A stretch of DNA of 64,000 bases from an uncultured Lachnospiraceae bacterium (GCA_946414885.1 CAMKQH010000001.1:186001-250000), one strand, 5' to 3'. Positions 42,540-51,888 are shown, counted from the stretch's first letter. Translations and numbers: made by a program. The notes: generated by a model from the letters alone, not told the origin.

Positions 42540-43625
42540 ATGCATGGCGGAGACGTTTATCGCAACAAAGTACATACGGATTTTTCCGTGAACGTAAACC
42601 CGCTGGGGATTCCGGAGCAGGTCCGGGAGGCATTGACTGACGCGGTTTCGCGCGTTCAGACGTATCCGGACGTGAAATGTGAGGAGCTCCGCGGGAAATT
42701 GGCCAAGCGATATGGCCTGGGGACTGAAAACGTGCTGTGCGGAAACGGCGCATCGGAATTGATCAGCGCGGTCTGCAGTTGGAAGAAGCCGAAAAAGGCA
42801 CTTTTACTTGCTCCGGGATTTTCGGGCTATGCCAGGGCGCTGAGGGCGCAGGGATGCAGGATCACCCACTTTTACCTCAGAAAGGACGAGGAGTTCGCCT
42901 TGTCGGAGGGAATGACGGACAAACTGCGGGATGCGATCAAAAGAGGGGCATATGATCTTTTCTTTTTGGCCAATCCCGCCAACCCCACGGGAAAGCTTAC
43001 GGAGTTAGGGACAATACGCATGCTTGCAAAAATTTGCAAAGAAGCGGGGACGGTCATGGTCGTGGATGAGTGCTTTATGGAACTCACTGCGGAGCCGGAG
43101 AATTACAGCATGACTAGTGACACGTTGGAGTATGGGAATGTTCTTGTGCTCAGGGCTTTTACCAAAACCTTTGCCATTCCCGGGATCCGCTTGGGATATC
43201 TTCTTTGCGGCGACAAGGAAATCGCGGGGAAGATTGCCCTACAGCTTCCGGAATGGAACGTTTCGGTTATGGCACAGGCAGCAGGAATGGCATCCATGGA
43301 GCAGGAGGGATACCTTTCGGCAAGCAAGGTTTTTGTAAAAACGCAGCGCGATTATCTGGAGAAGGGACTTCGGAACTTGGGCGCAAAAGTCATCCAGTCC
43401 GATGCAAATTTCATCCTGTTTTTGTGGGAAGATGAAGCGCTTTACGACCAGTTGCTGGAGCGGGGATTTCTCATCCGGGACTGCAGTGATTACGAGGGCC
43501 TAGGCAAAGGTTATTATCGCATTGCCGTGAAGAATCGCATGGAGAATGAGATGCTTTTACAGGCGATGGAAACGATTTTGGAGAGTCAAAAAAAGGATAC
43601 GAGACAAAGGGATAAACGGGAATGA
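42540..43625 (+). CDS. cobD: Threonine-phosphate decarboxylase CobD (HisC-like PLP enzyme)
   Basis: 361 residues, fold type I aminotransferase. MHGGDVYRNKV and FSVNVNPLG at the start are typical of CobD. GNGASELI, NPANPTGKL, VVDECFMELT and RAFTKTFAIPGIRLGY (PLP lysine in FTKTF) complete the core. It makes (R)-1-amino-2-propanol phosphate, the linker that CbiB attaches. Histidinol-phosphate aminotransferase is the close alternative; position between cbiB and cbiC favours CobD. It overlaps cbiC by 4 bp. Confidence 0.9.
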   Translation: MHGGDVYRNKVHTDFSVNVNPLGIPEQVREALTDAVSRVQTYPDVKCEELRGKLAKRYGLGTENVLCGNGASELISAVCSWKKPKKALLLAPGFSGYARALRAQGCRITHFYLRKDEEFALSEGMTDKLRDAIKRGAYDLFFLANPANPTGKLTELGTIRMLAKICKEAGTVMVVDECFMELTAEPENYSMTSDTLEYGNVLVLRAFTKTFAIPGIRLGYLLCGDKEIAGKIALQLPEWNVSVMAQAAGMASMEQEGYLSASKVFVKTQRDYLEKGLRNLGAKVIQSDANFILFLWEDEALYDQLLERGFLIRDCSDYEGLGKGYYRIAVKNRMENEMLLQAMETILESQKKDTRQRDKRE

Positions 43626-44260
43626 AAACGATAGAATACGTCCTGCCCGGGGATATTGAGAAGCGGAGCTTTGAGATCATTGGGGAGGAATTAAGGGAAA
43701 GAGGAATCACGCTGCCGCCGGACGAGGAACCCGTGACGAAACGCGTGATCCACACCAGCGCAGATTTTGATTACGCTGAGACGCTCACTTATTCCAAGGA
43801 TGCAGTGAACGTCGCAAGAGAACTTATCAAACGGGGCGCAGACATTGTGACGGACACCAACATGGCCAAGGCCGGGATCAGCAAGGCGACGCTTGCAAAA
43901 TATGGCGGACAGGTCCATTGCTTTATGGCGGACGAGGACGTTGCCGAGGAAGCGAAGGAGCGGCAGGTGACGAGGGCAACCGTCTCGATGGAACGCGCAG
44001 CGGCGCTTCCGGGTCCCGTGATTTTTGCCATCGGAAATGCTCCGACGGCACTGATCTCTTTATATGAACTCATGGAACAAGGAATCTTCAAGCCGCAGTT
44101 TGTGATCGGCGTTCCCGTCGGATTCGTGAACGTGGTTCCGGCAAAGGAATTATTTTTGGATTCGGACGTTCCCTTTATCATTAACCGGGGAAGAAAGGGT
44201 GGAAGCAACGTCGCTGCCGCCATTTGTAACGCATTGCTTTATGGGGTAGATCAGAAATGA
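43622..44260 (+). CDS. cbiC: Cobalt-precorrin-8 methylmutase CbiC
   Basis: 212 residues, normal length. Catalytic histidine H44 in RVIHTSADFDYAETL, then GADIVTDTNMAKAGI, FAIGNAPTALISLYELM and GVPVGFVNVVPAKE. It moves a methyl group from C11 to C12, giving cobyrinic acid. It overlaps cobD upstream and the YjbR-alkyltransferase fusion downstream, each by 4 bp. Confidence 0.96.
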   Translation: MKTIEYVLPGDIEKRSFEIIGEELRERGITLPPDEEPVTKRVIHTSADFDYAETLTYSKDAVNVARELIKRGADIVTDTNMAKAGISKATLAKYGGQVHCFMADEDVAEEAKERQVTRATVSMERAAALPGPVIFAIGNAPTALISLYELMEQGIFKPQFVIGVPVGFVNVVPAKELFLDSDVPFIINRGRKGGSNVAAAICNALLYGVDQK

Positions 44261-44898
44261 TGAAAACGAGAGAACAGGCACTTCGCTATGGGCTTTCCTT
44301 TCCGGATGCTTATCAGGACGCGCCTTTTCATGACGCGAACTGGCAGCTGGTGCGCTATGCGGGAAACAAGAAAGCATTTCTTTGGACGTATGAAAAGGAC
44401 GGACAAGTCTGCCTTAACGTCAAGGTAGATCCCGAGAAGGCTTATTTCTGGCGGAAAATTTATGATTCCGTGATCCCGGGCTATCACCAGAATAAAGATC
44501 ATTGGAATACGGTTATTTTGGATGGGAGCATCCCGGACAAGGACGTGAAGATGATGATCGCTGAGAGCTATGACCTGATCAGCGACAGTCCTTCCAAGCG
44601 CATTTATGAGGCGGTAAAGCAAATCCCCTACGGGCGGGTGGCGACGTATGCGCAGATCGCGGAGCTCGCCGGGGACAAAAAGATGGCGCGGGCCGTGGGA
44701 AATGCATTGCATAAAAATCCTGACCCGGACAATGTCCCATGCTTCCGGGTAGTCAATTCCAAGGGGGAGCTCGCCGGAGAATTCGCATTTGGCGGAAGCG
44801 GCGCCCAAGCAAAGCTTCTGAAGGCGGAAGGCATCGTTGTTACGGACGGCAGGGTTGATCTGGAGAAGTATCAGTGGAGGACGAAAGAACGTGTTTGA
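44257..44898 (+). CDS. YjbR/MmcQ domain fused to an alkylguanine-DNA alkyltransferase-like domain
   Basis: 213 residues. Residues 1-~108 are a YjbR/MmcQ-like domain (LSFPDAYQDAPF, then WNTVILDGSIPDKDVKMMI). Residues ~113-200 are the DNA-binding and active-site half of O6-alkylguanine-DNA alkyltransferase: IPYGRVATYAQIAELAG, ARAVGNAL, PCFRVV (161-166), GELAGEFAFGG. The acceptor cysteine C162 is kept, but the His that normally follows (PCHRV) is Phe, so normal methyl transfer may be lost or slowed. It may instead work like alkyltransferase-like damage sensors. It overlaps cbiC and the next gene. Confidence 0.85.
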   Translation: MMKTREQALRYGLSFPDAYQDAPFHDANWQLVRYAGNKKAFLWTYEKDGQVCLNVKVDPEKAYFWRKIYDSVIPGYHQNKDHWNTVILDGSIPDKDVKMMIAESYDLISDSPSKRIYEAVKQIPYGRVATYAQIAELAGDKKMARAVGNALHKNPDPDNVPCFRVVNSKGELAGEFAFGGSGAQAKLLKAEGIVVTDGRVDLEKYQWRTKERV

Positions 44899-45268
44899 AC
44901 GGGATTATATCATGCGCATGATCAAGGAAATGGTCAGGGCGATCATAAAGCTTTTGTTTGGCATTGACACCCAGTCGCCCACGGCGGAATTGTTGCAGGA
45001 TACGGAGCAAAAACAGACGCTTGAGGAATTGTACGACCTGGTGGACGCGGGGGAAATCTGTGAAGCAGAAAACCGCGTGATCGAACTGTCGGAGGATGGC
45101 AATGGGAGTGACTTGGAAATTGCCGTTTTGTTTTATTCTTACCTGAATGAAAAGTCAGACGCTTTTTTGGAGGAACACAGGTTTAGCCGTGAGGAAGTCA
45201 TGCAGGGATTGAAAGACGTTGCCTCCCGGCATGGCTTGGGAGAAATGGCGGATGTGTTTCTACACTAA
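44891..45268 (+). CDS. DUF6483-like small protein
   Basis: 125 residues, helical. It starts VFERDYIMRMIKEMVRAIIKLLFG, an opening I associate with the DUF6483 family, followed by an acidic TPR-like helical repeat region (LEELYDLVDAGEICEAENRVIEL) and ending GLGEMADVFLH. Function unknown. GTG 44891 is preferred because GTGGAGGACGAAAGAAC lies directly upstream; the first codons overlap the stop of the YjbR fusion. Confidence 0.7.
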   Translation: MFERDYIMRMIKEMVRAIIKLLFGIDTQSPTAELLQDTEQKQTLEELYDLVDAGEICEAENRVIELSEDGNGSDLEIAVLFYSYLNEKSDAFLEEHRFSREEVMQGLKDVASRHGLGEMADVFLH

Positions 45269-45304
45269 ATCCGGCAGAATGGATGAACGTTTAAGGTGGC
45301 AGTG

Positions 45305-46438
45305 ATGGCAGAGAAGGAAAGTACGGTAAGGCTTGGCTTTACGACGGGGAGCTGCGCGGCAGCAGCTGCAAAGGCAGCGACGTACATGCTCCTTACGGGA
45401 AAACTTAAAAACGAGATCACCATAGAGACGCCCAAGGGCATTCCGTATCACGCCCAGATCGTAGAGATTACAAGGCTAGAGGACCTGGTGCGGTGCGCCG
45501 TGATCAAGGACGGCGGATCGGATCCTGACGTGACGACGGGATGTCACGTGTTTGCGGAGGTAACATTTGACCTCCAAACGGCAGGAGTCTTGATCGACGG
45601 CGGAGAGGGCGTGGGACGCGTTACGCTTCCAGGGCTGGATCAGCCCGTGGGAAATGCGGCGATCAATCACGTGCCAAGGGAAATGATCGGGAAGGAAGTG
45701 CTGGAGGTTTGCAGCGTCTGTGACTATCACGGCGGACTTCGCGTGACCATTTCCGTGCCGGAAGGAAAGGACCTTGCGGATAAGACTTTCAATCCAAGGC
45801 TTGGGATCGTTGGAGGCATCTCCATCTTGGGAACAAGCGGTGTCGTGGAGCCCATGAGTTCTAAGGCATTGTTGGAGACAATCCGCGTGGAACTCAATCA
45901 AAAAAGGGCGTTGGGACAGACGATTGCAGCCGTGTCTCCAGGAAATTACGGCCTGGATTTTATGAAGCAGACTTATGATTATGATCTAGATAAAAGCGTG
46001 AAGTGCTCGAACTTCATCGGCGATACCATTGACATGGCGAAAGCGCTTGGTTTTTCAGGAATGCTCCTCACGGGACATATCGGAAAATTGATCAAGGTTT
46101 CCGGCGGCATTATGAACACGCACTCCAAGGAGGGGGACTGTCGCATGGAGCTCCTTGCGGCGGCGGGATTAAAGGCCGGCTGTGACGCAAACGTGGCAAG
46201 AGCCATATTGGAGACTGCCGTGACGGAGGAGGGCATCCGGATTTTGAAGGAAGCAGGATGCTGTGAGAAGGCGATGGATTACGTCATGGAGAGGATCCTG
46301 TTCTTTCTGCGAAAGCGCGGAGGGGAAGGCTTCCGGATCGAGTGCATGACCTATTGCAATCAATACGGACTGCTTGCAAAGAGTGACGGCGCGGAAGCAA
46401 TGCTTTCTGCGTTAATGACTGACGGTCAGATAGGATAG
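45305..46438 (+). CDS. cbiD: Cobalt-precorrin-5B C1-methyltransferase CbiD
   Basis: 377 residues. LGFTTGSCAAAAAKAA at the start is diagnostic; then KDGGSDPDVTTG, GGEGVGRVT, ILGTSGVVEPMS and GHIGKLIKVSGGIMNTHS. It methylates C1 of the corrin ring in the anaerobic pathway. The ATG at 45305 with AAGGTGG five bases before is preferred over the GTG at 45296. It is followed after 3 bp by a gene of unrelated type, where the cobalamin run is interrupted until cbiF. Confidence 0.96.
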   Translation: MAEKESTVRLGFTTGSCAAAAAKAATYMLLTGKLKNEITIETPKGIPYHAQIVEITRLEDLVRCAVIKDGGSDPDVTTGCHVFAEVTFDLQTAGVLIDGGEGVGRVTLPGLDQPVGNAAINHVPREMIGKEVLEVCSVCDYHGGLRVTISVPEGKDLADKTFNPRLGIVGGISILGTSGVVEPMSSKALLETIRVELNQKRALGQTIAAVSPGNYGLDFMKQTYDYDLDKSVKCSNFIGDTIDMAKALGFSGMLLTGHIGKLIKVSGGIMNTHSKEGDCRMELLAAAGLKAGCDANVARAILETAVTEEGIRILKEAGCCEKAMDYVMERILFFLRKRGGEGFRIECMTYCNQYGLLAKSDGAEAMLSALMTDGQIG

Positions 46439-46441
46439 ACC

Positions 46442-47182
46442 ATGATGATCGAAAAGAAAAGGTTTATGGGAGACAAGTCCCTTAGGAGCTACGTGATCCC
46501 CATGGGCACGAAAGAGATTGGGGACTGGGCCTTCGCAGGTTGCAGGGAGCTCGCGTGGATCAAGATCCCTGCGAGCGCGACATGCATTGGAAGGGATGCG
46601 TTTGCAGGCTGTGATAAGCTTATGCACGCATCTTGGTATCAGGAAAGACCTGAGGAGGAAGACGAGCTTTCCGGGCTCATGGCAGTTGCACTTCGTTTTT
46701 TCAAGGCGGACGCAAGGCTGATCACGGAGCGGCGCCTGGGCCGGCAAGCATGGACGGCGTTATGGGATGAGTTGTGCGAAACCTATTTAGAGAGTTCTGA
46801 CGCAGAAGGGTTTCGTCCGTTTCTCGCAGGTGGCGAGGAGGATTACGCGGACGAGGAGGAAAAGCTTAAGGAGCATTGCAGGGCAACGCGTCTCCGGAAG
46901 GCATTGGCCGTTTACGTGAGACTAACCGCAGACGGGAATCCGGAAAGAAAAGCGTATTATCAAGAAAAGCTCCGGGAAAATGACATGGCATTGGAGCTCC
47001 TTATAAATCATCCGGAGAATCCGGCAAAAGCGGTCAACGTCTTCGGGGAGGCAGGACTTTTAACGCAGGAAAACTGCCGGGAACTGCTAAAGAGATTGCC
47101 GGAGGAATGCGTTGAACTAAAGGCATTGATACTGCAACGGGCAGCACAGGGCGGAACGGGATTTTCCATGGATTATATTTGA
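46442..47182 (+). CDS. Short leucine-rich-repeat (BspA-like) protein
   Basis: 246 residues, no signal peptide. Residues 10-60 contain two BspA-type repeats: IPMGTKEIGDWAFAGCREL and IPASATCIGRDAFAGCDKL. From about 75 a long helical region with acidic segments (EEDYADEEEKLKEH) follows, ending FSMDYI. Such proteins usually mediate protein contacts; no function can be given. Two ATG codons in a row open the gene (46442, 46445). It begins 3 bp after cbiD. Confidence 0.72.
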   Translation: MMIEKKRFMGDKSLRSYVIPMGTKEIGDWAFAGCRELAWIKIPASATCIGRDAFAGCDKLMHASWYQERPEEEDELSGLMAVALRFFKADARLITERRLGRQAWTALWDELCETYLESSDAEGFRPFLAGGEEDYADEEEKLKEHCRATRLRKALAVYVRLTADGNPERKAYYQEKLRENDMALELLINHPENPAKAVNVFGEAGLLTQENCRELLKRLPEECVELKALILQRAAQGGTGFSMDYI

Positions 47183-47211
47183 TAAGAATTGCATGCGAAA
47201 GGAGAAGAAAC

Positions 47212-47763
47212 TTGATCTTTATTACTTCAGATACGCATTTTGGAGATGAAAGCATCAGACGCTATGAGAACAGACCGTTTTCGAGCGTGCAGGAGATGGA
47301 TGAGGAACTGATCCGGAGATGGAATGAGAAGGTTTCCGAGGATGACGTGGTATGGCACCTCGGCGATTTTTGCGCCCTTGGCAAGGAAGAGGAATACCTG
47401 AAAAGATTGCATGGAAAGGTAATCCTTGTCAGGGGGAATCACGACGAGCTTTCAAATGAGCAGTATCGCCGCGCCGGATTTTATGAGGTCTATGACTTGC
47501 CGGTTCTGTACGAAGGATTCTGGATCCTTTCCCATGAACCCTTGTACGTCAATGAAAACATGCCTTACGCGAATCTGTTTGGACACGTGCACGGATCCAA
47601 ACAGTACGTAAACTTTAGCAGTCAACACTACGTGGTCTGCGTTGAACGGTCCGGATATGCGCCGATCGCGTTTGAGGACGTGAAAAAGACAATTGTGGCT
47701 CAGACCAAAGAATGCTATAATGAAGCAATAAAAGATAACGCAAAAAGGATGGAAATGGAATGA
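47212..47763 (+). CDS. Calcineurin-like metallophosphoesterase
   Basis: 183 residues. Full set of metal motifs: SDTHFGD (near 6-12), GDFCALG, VRGNHDE, SHEP and GHVHG. It is a small cytoplasmic phosphoesterase of unknown substrate, resembling phage and bacterial members. The start is TTG 47212, because AAAGGAGAAGAAAC precedes it and the protein then opens with the strand LIFITSDTHFG; the upstream in-frame codon overlaps the previous gene. It overlaps the thioesterase gene by 4 bp. Confidence 0.88.
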   Translation: MIFITSDTHFGDESIRRYENRPFSSVQEMDEELIRRWNEKVSEDDVVWHLGDFCALGKEEEYLKRLHGKVILVRGNHDELSNEQYRRAGFYEVYDLPVLYEGFWILSHEPLYVNENMPYANLFGHVHGSKQYVNFSSQHYVVCVERSGYAPIAFEDVKKTIVAQTKECYNEAIKDNAKRMEME

Positions 47764-48173
47764 GCAAGTTGGAAGAGGCGCGTGAGATTTTTTCAAAGGA
47801 TCTCTACGCGACAAAGCAATCCGGGATCCAGATAGAGGAAGTCGGAGATCATTATTCAAAATGTAGCATGGCCTTGACGGAGAACCACAGAAACGCCTAT
47901 GGCGGGATCATGGGCGGCAGCATATACACGCTGGCGGACTTTGCGTTCGCGGTGGCATCCAATTTTGAACAGGAGAATCTGACGGTCAGCCTTGTGGGAC
48001 AGGCAAGCTTCCTGAACATGTCTAAGGGCAGCGTATTATATGCGGAGGCAAAGCTGATCAAGGACGGCAGGACAAATTGCTTTTATGAGATCTCCATTTA
48101 TGATGATCTTGGAAAGGACGTTGCAGTAGTCTCGTTCACGGGCGCACACGTAAACAGGCCCACGGCCAAATAG
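47760..48173 (+). CDS. PaaI-type hotdog thioesterase
   Basis: 137 residues, single hotdog domain. The segment NHRNAYGGIMGGSIYTLADFAFAVASN matches the HGG helix region of PaaI thioesterases, with NAYGG in place of the common NxxGxxHGG. GQASFLNMSKGSVLYAEAKLI and the late VVSFTGAHV complete the fold. It should hydrolyse an acyl- or aryl-CoA. It is coupled to the phosphoesterase gene by ATGA overlap. Confidence 0.88.
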   Translation: MSKLEEAREIFSKDLYATKQSGIQIEEVGDHYSKCSMALTENHRNAYGGIMGGSIYTLADFAFAVASNFEQENLTVSLVGQASFLNMSKGSVLYAEAKLIKDGRTNCFYEISIYDDLGKDVAVVSFTGAHVNRPTAK

Positions 48174-48191
48174 GGTGGAAGGGTGCATTAG

Positions 48192-49403
48192 ATGAGAGAA
48201 TTGTTTTCCCTGGACCAGCATGATTACAAAGAGGACGGGAAAGTTTTCCGGAGAGATTCCGTTCGCGGAATCATTATGAAAGACGGGAAGGTTCTGCTCG
48301 TTCATTCAAAAAAATACGGGTATTATAAATTCCCCGGCGGCGGCATCGAAGGGGACGAGGCACATGCCCAGACGCTTTGCAGGGAGGTGCGCGAAGAGAC
48401 GGGCTTCGAGGTCTGCGAGGAGAGCATCCGTGAGTTCGGACTTGTGCCCAGACGCCATAAGGACGCACGGGATGAGAACGGCATCTTTGCCCAGGATAAT
48501 TTTTATTATTTCTGTGAGCTGAAGGATGGCGTGAAAACGGAAGTAAAGCAGGATGATTATGAGCGTGAGGAAGGCTTTACTCCCGTATGGATGGAGCCTT
48601 TTGAGGCTAGCCAAAGGAACGGGTATTGTGATCTAAGTCAGGAAGGTCTGGACGCGATCATGGTGAAGCGCGAGGCAAAGGTGTTGGATCTGGTTGACCT
48701 GGAGAGCAGAAGGCTTCAGCGAAAGGAACATGAGAGGAACACGATAAAGGCCCTGGGTCATCCGGAATACTTCGACATGCTGGACTACGTGGAGGAAGTT
48801 CTGGGAGAGAAGCAGACGGAGCATGCGGGCAGCGGAAAGACGGAAATCGCCTATAGCAGGTTTGATCACACAAAGCGTGTTTTGGCCTGGGTGCTTAGGC
48901 TCTATGAAAAGTCCTCACGGAAAAATGAAATCCCGTTAGACGAATTGGTCATCGCAACCATCTTTCATGACGTGGGACGCAAAGCGGCGGACAAGCTGAG
49001 GATCCCGCACGCGCAGGCAGGCGTGCCTATCGCCAGGGAGTACTTGGAGAAGAAAGGTTATGAAGCTGTTAAAACTAATTACGTTTGCAGTTTGGTGGAG
49101 CAGCATTCAGATAAGTATCGCATGAAGAAGGAAAAGCTGGATCCGGGTCTTTTGATGCTGATGGAGGCAGATCTTCTCGACGACATGGGTGCGCAGGGAA
49201 TCGTCATGGACTGCATGATCACGGAGAGCCGGAATCCGGATGCCAGATTTGAAGATTGTCTGGATCACGTAACAAGATATACCCTGCGGCAACAGGAAGA
49301 GGACAATCCCATGGTAAGCCCCGAGGGAATCGCTTTTTGGGATGAAAAGACAAAGCTGACGAGATATTTTGTCGAGTCGTTACGAAAGGACGTCGGGCTG
49401 TAA
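48192..49403 (+). CDS. Nudix hydrolase fused to an HD phosphohydrolase domain
   Basis: 403 residues. Residues ~20-150 form a Nudix domain with an intact Nudix box (G50 to F72: REVREETGF with the catalytic glutamates). Residues ~215-370 form an HD domain: H226 in FDHTKRV, HD (259-260) in IFHDVGRK, and HAQAGVPIAREYL. Two nucleotide- or phosphate-cleaving activities in one chain suggest sequential action on a nucleotide or dinucleotide, but no substrate can be named. It lies 18 bp after the thioesterase gene. Confidence 0.87.
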   Translation: MRELFSLDQHDYKEDGKVFRRDSVRGIIMKDGKVLLVHSKKYGYYKFPGGGIEGDEAHAQTLCREVREETGFEVCEESIREFGLVPRRHKDARDENGIFAQDNFYYFCELKDGVKTEVKQDDYEREEGFTPVWMEPFEASQRNGYCDLSQEGLDAIMVKREAKVLDLVDLESRRLQRKEHERNTIKALGHPEYFDMLDYVEEVLGEKQTEHAGSGKTEIAYSRFDHTKRVLAWVLRLYEKSSRKNEIPLDELVIATIFHDVGRKAADKLRIPHAQAGVPIAREYLEKKGYEAVKTNYVCSLVEQHSDKYRMKKEKLDPGLLMLMEADLLDDMGAQGIVMDCMITESRNPDARFEDCLDHVTRYTLRQQEEDNPMVSPEGIAFWDEKTKLTRYFVESLRKDVGL

Positions 49404-49427
49404 GTTTAAGACGTCGGGAGGTGTTAT

Positions 49428-50693
49428 GTGAATAAGAGGGGAAAAAGGGTTTGGGGTAAGTTTTTTGTTTGGTGTTTTTTAGTTTGCAGTCTGGCAGTCA
49501 GCGCGGCAGTTACTGTCTTTGCTGACATGGGGCCGAAACCTAACGTATCCGTCACTCTTAAGAATGCGCCGGGACAGTTTTATTGTATTGCCCTGCTGAC
49601 AAAGGAGGGTGGGAGACCGGAAAAAGAGCCTGGAAATGATGGATTAACGGGGGTTAAGGCAGAGTTAAGGGATAAGGTCTTTGCGTATGAGCAAAACGGT
49701 TGGAAGCTGAGTTTTAGCAGAGGCGGGTCTGGGTTCCTTAGTTTTTCTGATTCGTACGGATACAGCCAAAATCCGGAATATAGCTTCAACTATTACGCGC
49801 CATCCCATTTTAAGGTTTTGCTGATTACGGAAGATGGCATGGAATACGTCAGCAACGAGATAACCACGACAAGGTTTTCCGCGCAATGCATTTATGACGT
49901 CGCAGCGGGAACGCTGACGGAGGACGTGGAGGCATATCGGAAATATGACAAGACCTATGTGGTCACGGCTATGAAATATCTGGTTGGAACGCTTTTGACA
50001 GAAGGTCTCTTGTTGATTTTATTCCGTTTGAATCAAGCCCGTAATTTGCCCATCTTTTTTATCGCAAATATCTTAACGCAAATTTATCTGCACGTGGGAA
50101 CTTGGCGTTATCAGGTAAATCAAGGCGGCGGGCTGGGATACCTTGGGAAGTTTCTTGGCATGGAATTCCTGATCATTTTGGCAGAGTGTCTTCTTTATGC
50201 TTTCTTCATGAAGCAGAAGAATGAGAAGCATGGCAGATGTATCATTTATGCCATTGTCGCTAACGTTGTCAGTGCGATTGCGGGACTGGTTTATGAAATT
50301 CCCATTAGCAGTGCCGCACTTGTTTTTATAGATTTAGCCGTGGTCATGATTCTGCTGATAGCCTTTTCCTTGGACACTAAGCGGAACTTGGTTATGGCAG
50401 TTTTGATTCATTTAGGGATTTTGTTGATTTCCTATCCGGTGAGCTTCGCGGTCACTAAGACGTTGACCACCATAGGATATAATAGCATGTCCGCCATCCA
50501 TTTTTTCCGCATCTTTTTGAATGGCATCGCTCAAGGATTTTATATTACCTTGAGAAGCTTAGGATGTGCATTCTTGCTAAAGACGAAGGATGGCAGTAAG
50601 GGCATCGTGCGAAAAGTGGCATATGCCATGGTGACCGTAATTACCATATGGGTAATCACTTGGCTGCTTCAATGGGCGAATAACTACTATTGA
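49428..50693 (+). CDS. Membrane protein with signal peptide and extracellular N-terminal domain
   Basis: 421 residues. A signal-like helix (8-32) ends at VFADMG. An outside domain of about 145 residues follows, starting KPNVSVTLKNAPGQFYCIALL. After ~182 there are about seven membrane helices (for example FLGMEFLIILAECLLYAFFM and ISSAALVFIDLAVVMILL). I do not recognise the family. The beta-rich outer domain resembles those of Firmicute membrane proteins annotated only as hypothetical. GTG start with GGGAGG 6-7 bp upstream. Confidence 0.72.
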   Translation: MNKRGKRVWGKFFVWCFLVCSLAVSAAVTVFADMGPKPNVSVTLKNAPGQFYCIALLTKEGGRPEKEPGNDGLTGVKAELRDKVFAYEQNGWKLSFSRGGSGFLSFSDSYGYSQNPEYSFNYYAPSHFKVLLITEDGMEYVSNEITTTRFSAQCIYDVAAGTLTEDVEAYRKYDKTYVVTAMKYLVGTLLTEGLLLILFRLNQARNLPIFFIANILTQIYLHVGTWRYQVNQGGGLGYLGKFLGMEFLIILAECLLYAFFMKQKNEKHGRCIIYAIVANVVSAIAGLVYEIPISSAALVFIDLAVVMILLIAFSLDTKRNLVMAVLIHLGILLISYPVSFAVTKTLTTIGYNSMSAIHFFRIFLNGIAQGFYITLRSLGCAFLLKTKDGSKGIVRKVAYAMVTVITIWVITWLLQWANNYY

Positions 50694-50754
50694 CGTGAAT
50701 TTGTGGAATGGAAAATGATAATAATTTTGTTAACGGCAAAGGAGCAAGTAAAAC

Positions 50755-51888
50755 ATGAGTGGATTTAACGCAGAAAAGATGACGGCATATCTGGATTCCT
50801 TACTGGATCTGGGAATTCCGTCGGTGGATTTAATTGTTTATCATGACCATCAGCAGATCTACCGTCATATGAACGGTACGGTCAATACGGAAAAGACGCA
50901 GCCCGTGGCAGCGGATCAAAGGTACCTGATGTTTTCCATGACGAAGGTACAGACGATGACGGCGATCATGCAGCTCGTGGAGCAGGGAAAGCTTTCCCTG
51001 GAGGATGAGGTCGCAAAGTATCTTCCGGCATACAAGGACGTCAAAGTTAAAACGGAGAACGGTGAAGAAGCGTTAAAATGGCCTCTGAAGGTTAGACACC
51101 TGGTTTCCATGCAGTCTGGATTGGATTATGACTTAAATCGTCCTGGCATTGTACGCGTATTAAATGAAAAGGGGCAGAAGGCAACGACGAGGGAAATCGT
51201 GGATGCCTTCGCGGAGTCTCCCTTATTGTTCCAGCCGGGCACGCATTTTTGCTACAGCTTAAGCCATGACGTTGCGGCAGCAGTGTTGGAAGTCGTCACG
51301 GGAATGAGCTTCGGTGAGTATCTGAAGAAGAATGTCTGGGAGCCCCTTGGTATGAAGAATACCTTCTTCGCAAAGCCTGACAATATGGGGCTTGAGAGAC
51401 TTGCCCAGCAATATATTTGCGATGAAACGGGGATTGTGCCCATGGGGCAGACCTGTAACTATCAGCTTTCGGAAAGCTATGAGAGCGGCGGCGCAGGACT
51501 TGTAAGCTGTACGGAGGATTATGCCATTCTCGCGGATGCCATTGCATGCGGCGGCATTTCGGCAAAGGGCGTTCGGATCTTAAAGCCGGAATCCGTGGAG
51601 CGTTTCAAACAGAATCTCTTGTATTCGGATTCCATGAACGACATTGCAAGGACCATGGGAAGAGTAGGCTATGGTTACGGCTGCGGCATGCAGATATTGT
51701 TAAATCCTGAGATGGTAGCTTCGCCTGCACCTGCAGGCGTCTTTGGATGGGACGGCGCGGCAGGTGCCTGCATCCAGATGGATACGGTGACAAAGACAAG
51801 CTTTGTCTATCTGATGCACGTAAGAAATTGCGGCATGGCTTACGGCGTGATCCATCCGAAGCTCCGTGACATGGTGTTTGGAAAGTAA
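50755..51888 (+). CDS. Serine hydrolase of the beta-lactamase/transpeptidase (class C/EstB) family
   Basis: 377 residues, no signal peptide. The nucleophile motif is SMTK (S61-K64). Next come HLVSMQSGLDYDLN, then PGTHFCYSLSHDV, where the usual YxN is YSL, and a late HVRNCG in the HxG position. The fold is that of class C beta-lactamases, D-aminopeptidases and esterases. Lack of a signal and the altered YxN make a cytoplasmic esterase or peptidase more likely than antibiotic resistance. GGAG lies 10 bp before the ATG. Confidence 0.85.
   Translation: MSGFNAEKMTAYLDSLLDLGIPSVDLIVYHDHQQIYRHMNGTVNTEKTQPVAADQRYLMFSMTKVQTMTAIMQLVEQGKLSLEDEVAKYLPAYKDVKVKTENGEEALKWPLKVRHLVSMQSGLDYDLNRPGIVRVLNEKGQKATTREIVDAFAESPLLFQPGTHFCYSLSHDVAAAVLEVVTGMSFGEYLKKNVWEPLGMKNTFFAKPDNMGLERLAQQYICDETGIVPMGQTCNYQLSESYESGGAGLVSCTEDYAILADAIACGGISAKGVRILKPESVERFKQNLLYSDSMNDIARTMGRVGYGYGCGMQILLNPEMVASPAPAGVFGWDGAAGACIQMDTVTKTSFVYLMHVRNCGMAYGVIHPKLRDMVFGK

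Noticed and set aside
50755-51888. Antibiotic-resistance beta-lactamase
   Set aside because: SMTK is present but there is no export signal, and the YxN motif is altered to YSL; a cytoplasmic esterase or peptidase is more likely.
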